DNA of 64,000 bases from Sarocladium kiliense (Eukaryota; Ascomycota; Sordariomycetes; Hypocreales; Sarocladiaceae): the NCBI GenBank assembly GCA_030734395.1, contig JAUZTG010000029.1, positions 6,324,001-6,388,000 of the forward strand, given 5' to 3'. Every line of letters starts with the position of its first letter. Within the stretch, counting starts at the first letter, position 1. Of the stretch, positions 52,097 through 63,692 are shown one piece after another. Below the pieces are notes generated by a model. It made no database searches. It had not been told where the DNA came from and worked only from the letters and a program-made list of their open reading frames with translations. The translations under genes were made by a program, and so were the position numbers.

Positions 52097-55000
52097 ATGA
52101 AGCCTGGCTTACCTGAAGGTTCCGGAGAACCTCCGGTAAAGTTAACTCCAATTACTGGGAGAGTCTCAAGAGCGAAGAAGGGCATCCCTCTTCACGTTTG
52201 CGATATTTGCCAACCGCCGAAGGTACATGACTTCCTGAACATTTATAGAGAGATTATAGAGATTCAAACGCTGATAAGCATTCCCCTCTAGAACTTTACT
52301 CGAGCAGAACATTTGAGGTGCCTTTTATTACTCCTCGATAGACGCTGGAGTCCAGCTGTTAAAACGCTGTTAGACGACATCAACTGAGCCATCGCCCCCC
52401 CGATCTCGTATGCCCCGTGAGGGGATGTGACAAGGCATTCCATCGAGAAGATCTTCTAAAACGTCACATACCTCGACAGTAAGCAACTTGGGCTTCAGTT
52501 CCTTGAGTCATACTTATTAATTTGTGCGACAGTAAAGAGGAACAGGCGCCCCAGGGATCATCAAGTCAACCTATTAATAGTAAATTTCAGGAATACACCT
52601 TTCATGTCTTGTCAAATATACTAAATAGAACCCAGCTCTCCCTCAGCTCCCCATTTCGTCTCTCCCCGAAGAACGATCTAGCCTCTCTTCGGGAATCGCC
52701 GGTAGTGGATATTGTAACGTCTACATATATGTTCCGCCTAAGAACTCGAGTACACGAAGCGCAGCACCACCTCCTTCACCGTCAAGAAAGGCGCCAATCA
52801 CTATTCGCGACCCATTGAATGCTGCACCAGAGACTCCACATCAACGCTCATCAGTGCTCACTAAACGCGGAGCTAGTGTCTATATGGACAGTGCCTTCAC
52901 CGATTCAGGCTATGCGTCGCTTGGGAGAGGCCCATCTAATAGACTTGGAGGGGATCTTGATCATCAGACTTTGCGTACACCAGGGTTCACATCCGCAGAC
53001 AATGATAACATCTCAACCGGATACTCGGAGGCACTGAGCCTCCGCTCAACCCGTCTAAACACGGTTGTATCCGAGCTTGCTGAGGAGATCTCATCTCTTC
53101 TACCTCAAAGCATTACTCAAGACCAGCATGCGATCATAAGAAGCAACCTTCCAAATCTCCTAGAGTGTTTTGCTCTGAGAATCAGCACAGAGGCACCCCA
53201 AGTGTTGTGTCGAAGGCTTATGTACCTGTCACATAAGTACAAAGAGTACGTCAAGCTCGTCTGTGTTTCACGACCTGTATACGTTATAACTTGGCCGCTT
53301 ACCTTCACCAGTCAGATTGCCACCTTAATTACCGATTTGTTTGAGAACGAGGAGGAGGACGAAGAAGCTATTCTCCCTTTTCAAGACGATTCGATGCCTC
53401 TAGATGATAAACTACAGCTTTGGGCAAGCAAGGCGAACGTTCATACGTCGTCTTGGCCTGATCAAGATGATTGGCATAAAGATCAGAAAGCTTCAGAAGA
53501 AGAGGATGACTTCCCAGAACTCCAGGAGTACAGTGACTTGCTTCTACATTCTCCAGCCTACGATTGGCTTCAAAAGTCATTGGATAGTCTCCTCAGGATT
53601 ATTATACCAGGAACTATAGATGCACGCAAGGACATCCGAAACCTTGTGCTTGCTTCCTTTCCAAGAGTCTCGCGTCTCTCCCTCGAAAGTGGCCCAGTAC
53701 TACAAAGAGTTACCTTTACATCTCCTTGGATCCTTGGATTTCTAGAAAGCCAAGACTATCGAGTCCCCTTTCATGAGGTCCTACCTAAAATTCTAGTTCT
53801 CGCGGGTTCCAGTACAGCTGCTTGGGCGACAACGTGCGAACAATATATAAAGAACGTGTGGCCCACATTAGGCCCGGGAATTCTTGGAATCTATACGGAA
53901 TTGCTCAAGACACCTCAGGAACTGCGAAAGACTTGTAAGTGAGCGCGAATTGCGTTCTCTTTCGGAAGAAGCTTGCTAACACTATCCAGACATTGATTCC
54001 GACTATATCCAAATAACTATCGATCTCAGTCCAAATTGCCAGACACTAACTGCACAAATCACTGGCATACCCCATTCGATTGTCGAGGTGGTCGAGATAC
54101 TAACATGGTTCGACTCTCTTCGCTATCATCAGGCTGGTGTCTCAGCGGTTGTCCCATCATGCATAGTCAATACTAGCGAGAACCAAGATGTCTTAATTTC
54201 ACCGAAGTCAGAAGTCCAACTTGGCCCACCAGAGGGGAGTGATTCAAAGAAAGAGGGACAGTGCTGGTTAGGTCTTTTCGATACCCCTATGCTACTTCGT
54301 GGATTTCCCATGCTATTTCGCGATGAAGAATGGAGTGGAATTGAGATACCCTTGGACATGCTTCCGATGCTTGTTAATTCTCGGAAGATTTCGAAGTTTG
54401 GAGGAAAGATTCTGATTAAGGGTTTTGCAGCTGCTCTAGTGCCTACGAAGAAGGCGGGAAACTATATTGCATGGCACGTCGTGGTCAACTCGACCGGTGG
54501 TCACCTATCATACACAGACTCCGAGATTCAAAGTTGCTTGGGTTCGTACCCTAGGGATCTTGTAATCGGGGATCTTCTGTCTGCTCGGCATATTGTTGGA
54601 TGGAGCAACAACGTGAGAAGCAATGCAGGTGAGTCGCCCAGAAAGGAATTGCGTTATATATGATAGCTTACCCTTGTGATTCAGGGTCCTTCTCTGCTAA
54701 CTACGACGTCAAATGGTCTGGGCTTAAGCGGCCAAAAGCAGGCTGTGCCTTTGAAAAGGTGTCTATCGTCGGCGGCATGTTCGTTACTGGAGGCATATCC
54801 TGTATTCTGGGAAAGAAAGACAAGGCTGTCCACATCCGAAACCGCGATGATTATACGATGCGTCTTAAATGGATTTCGAAGAAGTTCGTCGTGCTTTACG
54901 ATGTAGCAGACAAGAGAGCTTGGCTGGTGGACGGTGCGAGCGCTCTCTTGCATTTGGTACGCGCCTCTCTGAAGCGAGACTCGACTGATATATTCAGTGC

Positions 55001-56093
55001 GCAATTTCTTTACAAGGAGTCATCTCTTGTAGAGGCTCCCCCGGAGTTCAATGGTAAGCGCGCTTCAGTCTTTGTGCTCACCCATCAGAGCAACATGTCT
55101 TTGCCTCTGTACGCCAAGCCGGCTGCTACCCGTCACGAGACGAACGTTGGCCAATTAGGGGCTCATAGCAGCGTGACCACACATACAAGGACCTACTACT
55201 GTTTGAAAGACAGGATAGAGAGCATATACGAGGTGTTGGAGCAGATCATTGCTCACCAAGCAGATGTCGCCTCTGAGGACGGTGTTGGATTTCGGGTTAA
55301 GCACACGCTCCGCCAGCAGCTTGAGGGCTTTGACTTCATGGACATTGCAACCGACGAAGATCCCCTCTGGCCACGCACGACTTCACTTCAACCGCGCGGG
55401 AGAGGCTGGGTGGACTTTATCAGAGCGATACATGCAATAACGCTCTTCGGCACGGGCTTTGGAGAAATAATTCAACCAACACGCGCAGAAAATGACCCCT
55501 CTTGCGGTAAATGCAATTACAACGTCAACGTTCCTAAGATGGCAGACTATCTCACTGTCTGTATCTCAGACATGCGTGAGATCTTACAGAAGCAGGGTAC
55601 ACAGACCACCAACCCTTGGAGACTCGTTGACAATATCTACTGGCACGCGCCTGATCCGCCTTTCGACCCCTGCCGCTGCGATAGTACTCTCATTTCTTCA
55701 GCACCATCACCTGATAGAGTCCAAGTTCTTCTCCCAGCGACATTCCCCCGATTCTGGCGTCGTGGCATGTGTAGCCCGAATGACCTGAGTTTACCACACT
55801 ACGGTGCGGTGCTGTTTGGCTACAGCCCACGCTTTCCATTGCGATGGGGGGGACTAGGTGACCCTGAGGTCAGCCCGCTGGTTGATGGTATCGAGAATTT
55901 GGATCCTTCTTTTGCTGATAATATGCTTGGAACAAGCATTGGATCATTGTCTACTCCAGTCGAGCACTCTACTAGCACATCGTCGAGTACAAGCACAGGC
56001 GCCATGGAAATGTCTTCCACTAGCGATGACAGCAATGAGGAGACGGCAAGGAAGAGATCTAAGATATTCAAGGATTGGATGAAAGGGAAATAG
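52097..56093 (+). CDS. C2H2 zinc-finger protein with large conserved C-terminal region of unknown function, 1216 aa, seven exons
   Basis: Exons 52097-52222, 52292-52317, 52374-52478, 52533-52579, 52636-53934, 53990-54628 and 54685-56093; every junction keeps phase. Exons 1-3 build two C2H2 fingers: CDICQPPK + NFTRAEHLR + RHQLSH, then CPVRGCDKAFHREDLLKRH followed by IPRH. The last zinc-binding His is created by the codon split across intron 3. A Ser/Pro-rich linker with MDSAFTDSGYASLGR follows (about 180-210). The rest, about 900 residues, has an acidic insert (ENEEEDEEA), VEVVEILTWFDSLRY, then GGISCILGKKDKAVHIRNRD, KKFVVLYDVADKRAWLVDG and GFDFMDIATDEDPLWPRT, and a CxxC...CxC pair near CGKCNYNV. 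I recognise this as a type seen in ascomycetes without known function. A nuclear regulator is the simplest guess. Confidence 0.8.
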
Positions 56094-58007
56094 CAGCAGT
56101 CTGCAGCTAGCAATTTCAACGCGTGGGAGACGATGTAACTTCCATGCTACTATTATATTCCCTATAGCTAGGTATTGAAGGACGTCCCGTAAACATCAGG
56201 AAGCCATTGGATGCAGATATTAAGATTTGCCTTTTACTCATAAGCCGGTTGTACCTTGACTCGAAAGCCCGGAAATCAGGGTACTTCATGATGCGGTTGT
56301 CAGGAAAGAGAGACGATTCAGAATCTACATCGTCAATAGGTCAGGGTTGCAAGTTTGCAGTACACCAAGCTAAAATACAGGCGTAAAAGTCGTCTAAGGT
56401 CTGGCGACCTGAACCTCTATACTGTCCGGCATATAGTTGTCGTGGGGGGGATTTGGTGGCAGATCATGTCGCCGTTCGTTATCGGCCGTGGCGGAGCAAA
56501 GCCACGGATATCCTTCTAAGCCGCCCACCTCTACAGTTAGTTAGTACAAGGCGAAATAGTACTACAGCAGAGCCTCAGCAGCTCACAGCAAAAGGAATAT
56601 CCCGTCAAGAGCCTTTGTTCTGTGCCCCGTCTCCTGTTTTCTGCAGCTACTATTACTTGAACCAGCTCCATGAGTCTCCGTTATCGGCAGGCAGCACACC
56701 ATGCTGTGCCACAGTATTTCCCTAGACGGTGCCATACTCTCACTCCCTGCATCTGTCCAACACCCACCCCACGACAGATCCCCCTTGGTGCGGGTCAACT
56801 ACCGCAAACAAGTTAATGGGGACCAAAGCGAAGGCATGCGAGCGACCAGAAGCCACACTTTGCTTTGGATATCCGATTTGTTTCCTGTTCCCCTTCACCA
56901 AGACGTGTGTCTATATTGGAGGCACTTTGCTGAGACTCTTGCGGTCGGCCTTGCCTGGTCACGATCCCTTGTGATATACGTGTATGGGCAGAATTATCAG
57001 TCTCATTGCCTCCTACCTTCTAGCCCTGACGCCGATGCTATCTTTTGACTCTGCATGGCGATTTAGCCTCGCTAAGTTTCTTATCGATGTTCAGCATTTC
57101 GAATTCAAGTGTTGGCACGACGGTTTGCACCTGATAGCGCGACCCCTACTTACTTCTACATTGGCTGGTAAGGCGCCCATGCGAGGAAGGTCTTGCCCAA
57201 ATACTCATGCACAAAAACGGCCGTCCCTTGCAGGCGGCAAAGGTGAGATAAAATATGCCGCCAGCTTCTTCGAACGGCTCTAAGCTGAAGCCATCCGTTC
57301 ATATGGCGAAATTATTGAGTCTAGCAGTCCTGGAAACTAAATCTTGACACTCAAGCAGCCGATTAGCGTTGTTGCAATTATCACTCCATAGAGCTTTCCC
57401 AGCGCCATGAAACAATAGGCTTGGCGGCGATGAAATCACTCCATCATCAATGATCTCTATCATCATCTTGCATGGCACAACCCCGCAAATGTTCCCTCGG
57501 CAATCAGTGCCAAGTCCATCCGTGGGAATCCTGGTGCGTCCGTCGTTTTCGCTCGAGGGCCACCTCAATCTAAGCTATTCTGGTCTGGAGTGGCAGGTCT
57601 GTGGCTTTTGGCGGAGATGAAGAGGTGACCAGATCGGGGCTCGTCAATCCCCTTTGGGTAACCACAGCGTCCTATAAACTCATGATCGTCGTCCGAGGCC
57701 GCCAGGTGGAGTCCAGCATGGTACCCCGCGTGACGATCCCCCAGATCCCACACAGTGAGTTTAAGATGAATACAGAATCTATTGTCAATGAACTTAGGAA
57801 TGGTGCTGCTTTCAAGGCGTAGGAGGCTCGCCGTATGAAGCTCTTGGAGGATATATAGGTCCTGATCCCACCCTCTGTCTCGAGCCTCCTTCGTCTTCTC
57901 GCTTGCTCAAACATAGCGACAACAACCCCATCTCCATGAAAAATAACAGTCCTAATTGCTGATAGTATTTCTCCACTGGTCTCTTCTCCCAGACGATTCA
58001 AGAAAGA
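56094..58007. other. 1.9 kb region without a supported gene
   Basis: Open frames at 56453-56798, 56701-57048 and 57299-57753 show no motif and overlap each other on both strands. The right end should hold the promoter of the DUF3712-like gene. Confidence 0.4.
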
Positions 58008-59395
58008 ATGGCTGCGGAGAGGGAAGCCGCGTCAGCTGGAGGTGGAACCTCACTTGAAGAAAGGAGAGACAGTACAAACATCGAACCCGACCAGGATGCG
58101 CAGAGAAGCACCACCTCTTCTTCTGACGACCAAGTTCGTGATAAGCAGCCGTCTTCCCCGGCTTTGAAGAAGAGAGAAAAGTTCAAGCGGCACTGTGTCC
58201 GCTGGAAATGGTGGTACTTAGTGGCAGTAACTATACTACTCGCCATTCTACTCCCAATACTGTACGTTCAGTTTTCTTTTATCGAATTAACCGTAAACCA
58301 CTGACAAACGAGAAAAGGTTTAAAGTAATCGTTCCCGCTCTTATCCGGACCATTCTCGACAAGCAGGACCTATCAATCACTGGCGGCGCACTGCAGGTGC
58401 TCTCGCCAACGCAGCTCAACATGAGCATTGCCACGTCGCTGGACACGCCGCTACCAGCGAGGCTTGACGCTCTGGACCTCGAATTGTACAACAAGCAGAC
58501 CAAGCCCGTTTCACCATTCTTCAGACTTCGGATGCCAGGGATGCGTGTCAGCGGCAAGACAGCTGTTAATGTGCCTATGCAGACTTTGACAGTTCTCAAC
58601 CAAACAGAACTGGTCGCTTGGTTCAATCCTTTCTTCGAAGAGTCCACAGTGGGTTTGTCGCTTCGAGGAAAACCGAGACTGCACCTTGGCGCGCTCAAGT
58701 ATTCCAGCTCTCTTGATAAGACTGTTGTGGCGCCCGCGCTCAACTACCTGGACGGTATGGAGCTCTTGAAGCTAGATCTTCAGCTTAGGTCCAACGACAC
58801 AGAGTATAATGCAAAAGGTAGCCTCAACATTCCTAATACCGGAGTGCTCAGACTCGGAATGGGCAACCAGACCTTCAACGTTTGGGCCGGAAGTGTGCGA
58901 CTTGGTGTAATTTATTCATACGACGTCCAACTGAGCCCGGGGGATAATGCGGTGTCCTATGAGGGTAATCTGTTCCTCGATCAGGTGGTACCCAACCTGG
59001 CTGCCATCCTCGATAGTCAGAAGGACGCGCTGAACAAAGGCAACGTCGAGATTTTCATTTCAGGGAACGCTACGACGGTCAACGGACAACATATTCCGTA
59101 CGTGGAGAAAGTTCTGAACGACAAGCGCATCAGAATTACGGTTCCCGTCATTTCACTACTAGCCAACGTTCTTGGCAGTGTACTTGATGCAGATCAAGCG
59201 TCCCTTCTGGATGTCTTCGGCTCAGCTTTTGGAAACTCTACCTTGTTTGAGCATTTGCTAGAGAACTGGCAAGACAATCGCTGGGGAGATGATGAGGTGA
59301 CGTCAGGGACTTTGAGCAAGAGACAGAAAAAGAGGAGCTCTTGGATGCTGAGTCTTCTCAAGCTGGGGCTGCGAGCCAAGCGCAAGCCAGCTTGA
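58008..59395 (+). CDS. DUF3712 / LEA2-like single-pass membrane protein, 443 aa, two exons
   Basis: Exons 58008-58261 and 58318-59395, phase 2, 443 residues. A hydrophilic N-terminus of about 65 residues leads to the basic RHCVRWKWW and one transmembrane helix (YLVAVTILLAILLPIL, about 70-86). The outer part has repeated beta-type segments of the DUF3712 kind: LSITGGALQVLSPTQLNMSI, then FRLRMPGM, then TLTVLNQTELVAWFNPFF and KGNVEIFISGNATTVNG. Several N-glycosylation sequons are visible (NMS, NQT, NDT, NAT, NST). Fungal proteins of this kind are placed at the vacuole or endomembranes, with the large domain in the lumen. A Lys/Arg-rich tail ends the protein. The biochemical role is unknown. Confidence 0.8.
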
Positions 59396-59722
59396 GTGGG
59401 CCAGCAATTGGAACCAGTCTTGTTGCTTTGCACGTTGAGCCTGCTCGATCTTCATACATCGCCTGCGTCAGTAGCTTATGACCATAGTTAATTCTTTGCC
59501 AAAGCATCATGAAGCCGACTCAGTGAGTGTTGACCCGGTGGACACCACTAGTCTGTCTCATCTAGGTACTAACGTTACTGTACTAACTCCCTTTATCACT
59601 ATGGACCACATTTGCCGTGACATTTGTAATGCGGAGACATGGGAGTTGCAAGCTCATTGCTTATTTGGCAAGTGCGCTTGATAGCGGATCATCTTCGTAA
59701 TCATCATGATTCGGCATTCAAT
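59396..59722. other. intergenic region upstream of the MDR reductase gene
   Basis: About 330 bases; no gene is seen. Holds the reductase promoter. Confidence 0.35.
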
Positions 59723-61035
59723 ATGTCGTCATTAGCAAGATCCCGACTTCAACTCCCACCTGCTATTTTGGAGCCATTGACCCTCATCAAATCCAGAATA
59801 CTTCCCCAATTTGCTCCCCAGAGCAGAATCGTAACAGCACCATACTTCAGACCCGCAGCTATGTCGACCAAGGCAATCGTATTCGTGGAGAAGGGCAAGG
59901 CCGCCATCCAGGAAGTGCCTCGCCCCAAGCTTCGTGACGACTACATCCTCGTCAAAGTCAACGCCGTCGGCCTCAATCCTACGGATTGGAAGCACGTCGA
60001 CAACGCAATTGCCGATGTGGGGTCAAGGATGGGTTGCGATTATGCCGGGACCGTGGAGGAGGTCGGCAGCAAGGTCCAGAAGCCGTTCAGGAAGGGCGAC
60101 CGCATCAGCGGCGTCGTCCACGGAGGGTGAGTGAGAGCAGATCCGACAGTTTCGCTACCCCAGTTTGGTGATGAATTCGTTCCTGACGAGACCAGTGACC
60201 GTACTCAGATCGAAAACGGAGCATTCGCGGGTTACATCGTTGCCAAGGGTGACGTTCAGATCAAAACCCCAGACAATGTCAGCGATGAGGAGGCTGCCAC
60301 ACTGGGTATCTCTATCAGCACTGTGGTAAGTACACACCCACGATACGAAAGCAGCTCGAAGGCATTCTGATGGACAATCACCAGGGCCAAGGGCTGTACC
60401 GCACGCTGGGCCTGCCTCTCCCAGCCGACGCCAGCCCAAGCGACCAGTACATCCTGATCCACGGCGGCAGCACAGCCACGGGTATTTGGGGAATCCAGTT
60501 CGCCAAAATCTCCGGTCTTAAGGTCATCGCGACTTCGTCGCCCCACAACTTCGACTACCTCCAGTCACTCGGCGCCGAGAAGGTCTTCGACTATAAGGAC
60601 CCCTCTGCTGGCAGCGATATCCGCTCCTATACCGGTAACGCCCTCAAGCTCGCCTGGGACTGCACCGGCACTGGGGAGGCCATCATCGCCAGCGGTCTGA
60701 GCAGCGATGGCGGCAAGTACGCTGCCATTATGCCGCCGAACAAGGATAAGGTCCTGGGGTTGAACCCCAAAGTCGACGGGCCGCACTCCACGCTGATGTA
60801 CTCCATTTTCGGGGAGAGGTACGTCAAAGGTTCCGAGACACCACCCAAGCCTGAAGAGTTTGAGTTTGCAAAGAAGTTCTTCGAAATCACACGGGGTCTA
60901 TTGCAGGAAGGAAAGGTCAAAGCTCCACGCATTACTGTCAACAAGGGCGGTAGCGGTCTGGAGGGTGTTCTCAAGGGGCTCGATGAGCTACGGGCCGGCA
61001 AGGTCAGCGGCCAGAAGCTAGTCTACACTCTGTGA
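59723..61035 (+). CDS. MDR-superfamily zinc-less alcohol dehydrogenase / enoyl reductase (ToxD-like), 394 aa, three exons
   Basis: Exons 59723-60126, 60196-60325 and 60385-61035 give 394 residues. The frame from ATG 59723 adds a 46-residue basic, Ser/Arg-rich N-terminus (MSSLARSRLQLPPAILEPLT and onward) that looks like a mitochondrial presequence. A second start, ATG 59861 (MSTKAIVFVEKG), would give a 348-residue cytosolic form, so dual targeting is possible. Core motifs are VNAVGLNPTDWKH, MGCDYAGTVEEVG, RKGDRISGVVHGG, then the cofactor loop ILIHGGSTATGIWGIQFAKISG. The catalytic-zinc Cys/His ligands of classical ADHs are absent. Fungal relatives include trans-acting enoyl reductases of polyketide pathways and quinone reductases. 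No PKS lacking an ER lies adjacent, so a general reductase role is as likely. Converges on the regulator at its right. Confidence 0.85.
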
Positions 61036-61493
61036 ACATTTACATGATATTCTTCCCTGTTTTCTAGCAAAACAGGTGGTTTCCCTCAATGAATTACACG
61101 TCCTTCCCTTCACATGTTCAATGCCTAGAGAGCCCATTTACAATTCCTGATCAAACAGGAGACGTCATACGGCAATGACTCGTGGTGCCCATTATGGGCT
61201 ACTGTTTCAAACATAGCAGACTTCTTCAAAAGAATTTGATTCCGGTGAATTTCTCGACCATCATGACAGGACAGCTGGCATGCCTACAGCATGTATGAGC
61301 TAACGCTGACTTGCTCAATAGGTCACGGGCTACCTCGGCGTTGCTATCGGCCTGGAGTGGGACTTGGAGGAGTAGAGATACATAATTACAATCCCCATAC
61401 TTCATATTATAATATGCTAGCCTGATATTGTTGGTTCAGTGTTCAACGAACTTGGTCTCTTCGTACCCAATCACTCTTCCCGTAGAGCACCCT
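61036..61493. other. convergent 3' region
   Basis: About 460 bases between the reductase and the regulator, both 3' ends. A short stretch near 61322-61375 could encode TGYLGVAIGLEWDLEE but it is not linked to any gene. Confidence 0.35.
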
Positions 61494-63692
61494 CTAGGAT
61501 AGTACACTTGTCAATGCTTCGGATACGCGGAGTTCCTCCTGTCCCCAGTAGGACGTGGGCAGATTAACAGGTCCGTCTGCTCTTAAACTATAGAGGCACC
61601 CTTCTCCAAATGAGAAGTCATTCTCAATTTGTGAAAACAGGAAGTCCGTCTGGTCATCGGTCGATAGTGACCATGGCGAGTCTGGCACAATACCCCAGCC
61701 TTCTCCTCCCCATAATGCAGACGATGGTTCATGTTGCACTCTGTTAGGTTGCAAATCTGGAACACGTGAGCTCTGGGTGCCGATTTTCTGCTGCTGCTTC
61801 TTGTTGTGTTTGGTTCGATGCTTTTGTACGCGTGGCTGAGGTTTCTGCTTTCGAGCGCGGCCACTTTCACCCTGAGCCAGGAGTCTTGATGCTGTGGATC
61901 GATCCAAATATTGGAAGAAAAGTTGCAAGATCCAGTTACGAACGTCCCATGTCTGCTGAAGTTCCTGTAGGCCCAGTAAACAGACTTTGGCTCGGTGTTC
62001 AGCAATAGGTGCGGCTGGCCCAGTCGCACGTCGCAGGCTGATAACATGGACGCAAAGGGTGTTGAACAAGTTCGTAATGGCGTGAACCTGGGCATGGCGA
62101 AGCAGGCCACTAGGCAATAAGTCTTCGATTATGCGTGCATTGCGCGACGCTGCCTGAAGCGCTGCGCAGGCGACGTTGTCGTCTCCTCCATTGTTTACAA
62201 TGTAGTCATTTCGATAGAGGAGTATCACAAGGTTGTTAGAGGCGAGATGCAGAGCACCAGTTCGGAGGCTTGGCAGATCATCGAACCCGTTTTTAAGCTG
62301 CATCGCATCAGGCAGCTTCGATCTCCAGGTCTCAAGCTCTTCTTTGATACGGGACTTTTGTTCTCGAGTCAGAGTTTTTCCAGGTAGATAGCCGCAGTGC
62401 ACAATCTGGCCAAGAATGCGGGAAAGCTCAGTCATTCCGATCTGATAGACCATGCACTCGTGAACGTCCTCCGGTGACGCGTCTTTAGCGAAAGCATGCT
62501 CAAAGTCCTGTGCTTCAAGCGGCAACACATCGCTGTCTTTGTCACTAATGCGATTTGGAAGACCCAGAGCCGCAGCACATTGTCTTTCACGTGTATATAT
62601 GGACCACCAAAGACGCTTCTTAACTCTCTCTTGGCGAAAATTGGCCGAATTCGTCTGAGTGCGACGATGGAGGGCTTTGCTCTGACCAAGGCTAATAGCG
62701 GCTGCGAGCCAGTGTCGAGTGTCTTTCTCAAGGAACGGACCATTCCGCCAGAAGCTCAGAAGGAAGAGTGATTGAAGTACAACTATTTTGTCCGATTCAT
62801 AGTCCGCGTCGTATAAATCCTTGGCCCGGGTATAGAATGTGAACTTAGCTCTCGCCAGACCACAGTCGAGGCTCAGTGTCTCCTCATCTGAGTGAAGAAC
62901 AGCAATGAAGAGAATCGCGTTCAAAAGTAGAGGTGACACAATATCGTTTTGGTAATTGTGCCAAAATTCGGGCTCGTCGACTATTGCGAAGCAAGGGTGA
63001 AACCACTTGAAGTAGAGTCGCAGCAGCTTCATGGAGGTCTCAGGCTCGGGGAACGAGAATGCCCCTTCTTCACGTAGCAGTCTTATTTTTGCTTGTCGGC
63101 AATCCATTTCCCAGTCTGAGATACTGTTGGCGGTATCCTCTGCGGTTGTTGGCATATGGTGCAGGAGCCTAGGGGTCTCGTGAGACGATTCGCTCGCCCC
63201 ATCTTCGTCTGCCTCTTGGTGGACATATCGAAGCGTGGTGGACTCGCCGAGGAATATGCCCCCCTCAATCTGATCAGCCCTGGTCACCTCATGTGGTGAC
63301 TTAGGTGAGTGGTGTATTTGTCCTGGCTCTGACTGTGCCTGGTATTGTTGAGGCTGCTCTGGTTGATCCTTAGCCAGATGAGGCAAACTCAAGACCGAGT
63401 TGGCAGCTTCCTGGCCAGGCTGACGGTTCTGTGAGAGTGTCGCAAGCACGCAAGAAGCAGCAGCAGCATCTAGCTGAGTACGAGAGCCGTCAGCGACGTT
63501 AGTCTGGGGGTTTAGAGCTGAGTTCCGGCCGCCTGTTCGGGGGTGCTTCCCGCGGCGAGATTGTCGAGCTTGACACAAGGCGCCACCCAGCTTACAGTTT
63601 CGACATGGATGCTCTTCAGCCAGATTACACTTAACTCGTCTTGTGTTACAAGCGGTACATGCCTGCCTCGCTCTTTTCCTACCGGAATCCAT
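61494..63692 (-). CDS. Zn2Cys6 transcription factor, 732 aa
   Basis: A single frame from ATG 63692 to TAG 61494. The zinc cluster is at residues 12-40: C-TA-C-NTRRVK-C-8 residues-C-RN-C-KLGGAL-C, the pattern CX2CX6CX8CX2CX6C, preceded by basic RKRARQ. A Gln/Ser-rich linker follows. The Fungal_trans region runs from about 215 (LLRLYFKWFHPCFAIVDEPEFW) to about 520, with LLSFWRNGPFLEKDTRHWLA, AISLGQSKALHRRT and RLWWSIYTRERQCAAALGLP. This arrangement resembles the cutinase/FarB-type regulators. Near 620-650 a strongly basic run (RARKQKPQPRVQKHRTKHNK) may be a second nuclear signal. It is convergent with the MDR reductase. Targets unknown. Confidence 0.87.
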   Translation of the reverse strand: MDSGRKRARQACTACNTRRVKCNLAEEHPCRNCKLGGALCQARQSRRGKHPRTGGRNSALNPQTNVADGSRTQLDAAAASCVLATLSQNRQPGQEAANSVLSLPHLAKDQPEQPQQYQAQSEPGQIHHSPKSPHEVTRADQIEGGIFLGESTTLRYVHQEADEDGASESSHETPRLLHHMPTTAEDTANSISDWEMDCRQAKIRLLREEGAFSFPEPETSMKLLRLYFKWFHPCFAIVDEPEFWHNYQNDIVSPLLLNAILFIAVLHSDEETLSLDCGLARAKFTFYTRAKDLYDADYESDKIVVLQSLFLLSFWRNGPFLEKDTRHWLAAAISLGQSKALHRRTQTNSANFRQERVKKRLWWSIYTRERQCAAALGLPNRISDKDSDVLPLEAQDFEHAFAKDASPEDVHECMVYQIGMTELSRILGQIVHCGYLPGKTLTREQKSRIKEELETWRSKLPDAMQLKNGFDDLPSLRTGALHLASNNLVILLYRNDYIVNNGGDDNVACAALQAASRNARIIEDLLPSGLLRHAQVHAITNLFNTLCVHVISLRRATGPAAPIAEHRAKVCLLGLQELQQTWDVRNWILQLFFQYLDRSTASRLLAQGESGRARKQKPQPRVQKHRTKHNKKQQQKIGTQSSRVPDLQPNRVQHEPSSALWGGEGWGIVPDSPWSLSTDDQTDFLFSQIENDFSFGEGCLYSLRADGPVNLPTSYWGQEELRVSEALTSVLS

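Noticed and set aside
56453..57753. Several open frames of 70-115 codons
   Set aside because: They overlap on both strands, lack motifs and look like chance frames in GC-balanced sequence.
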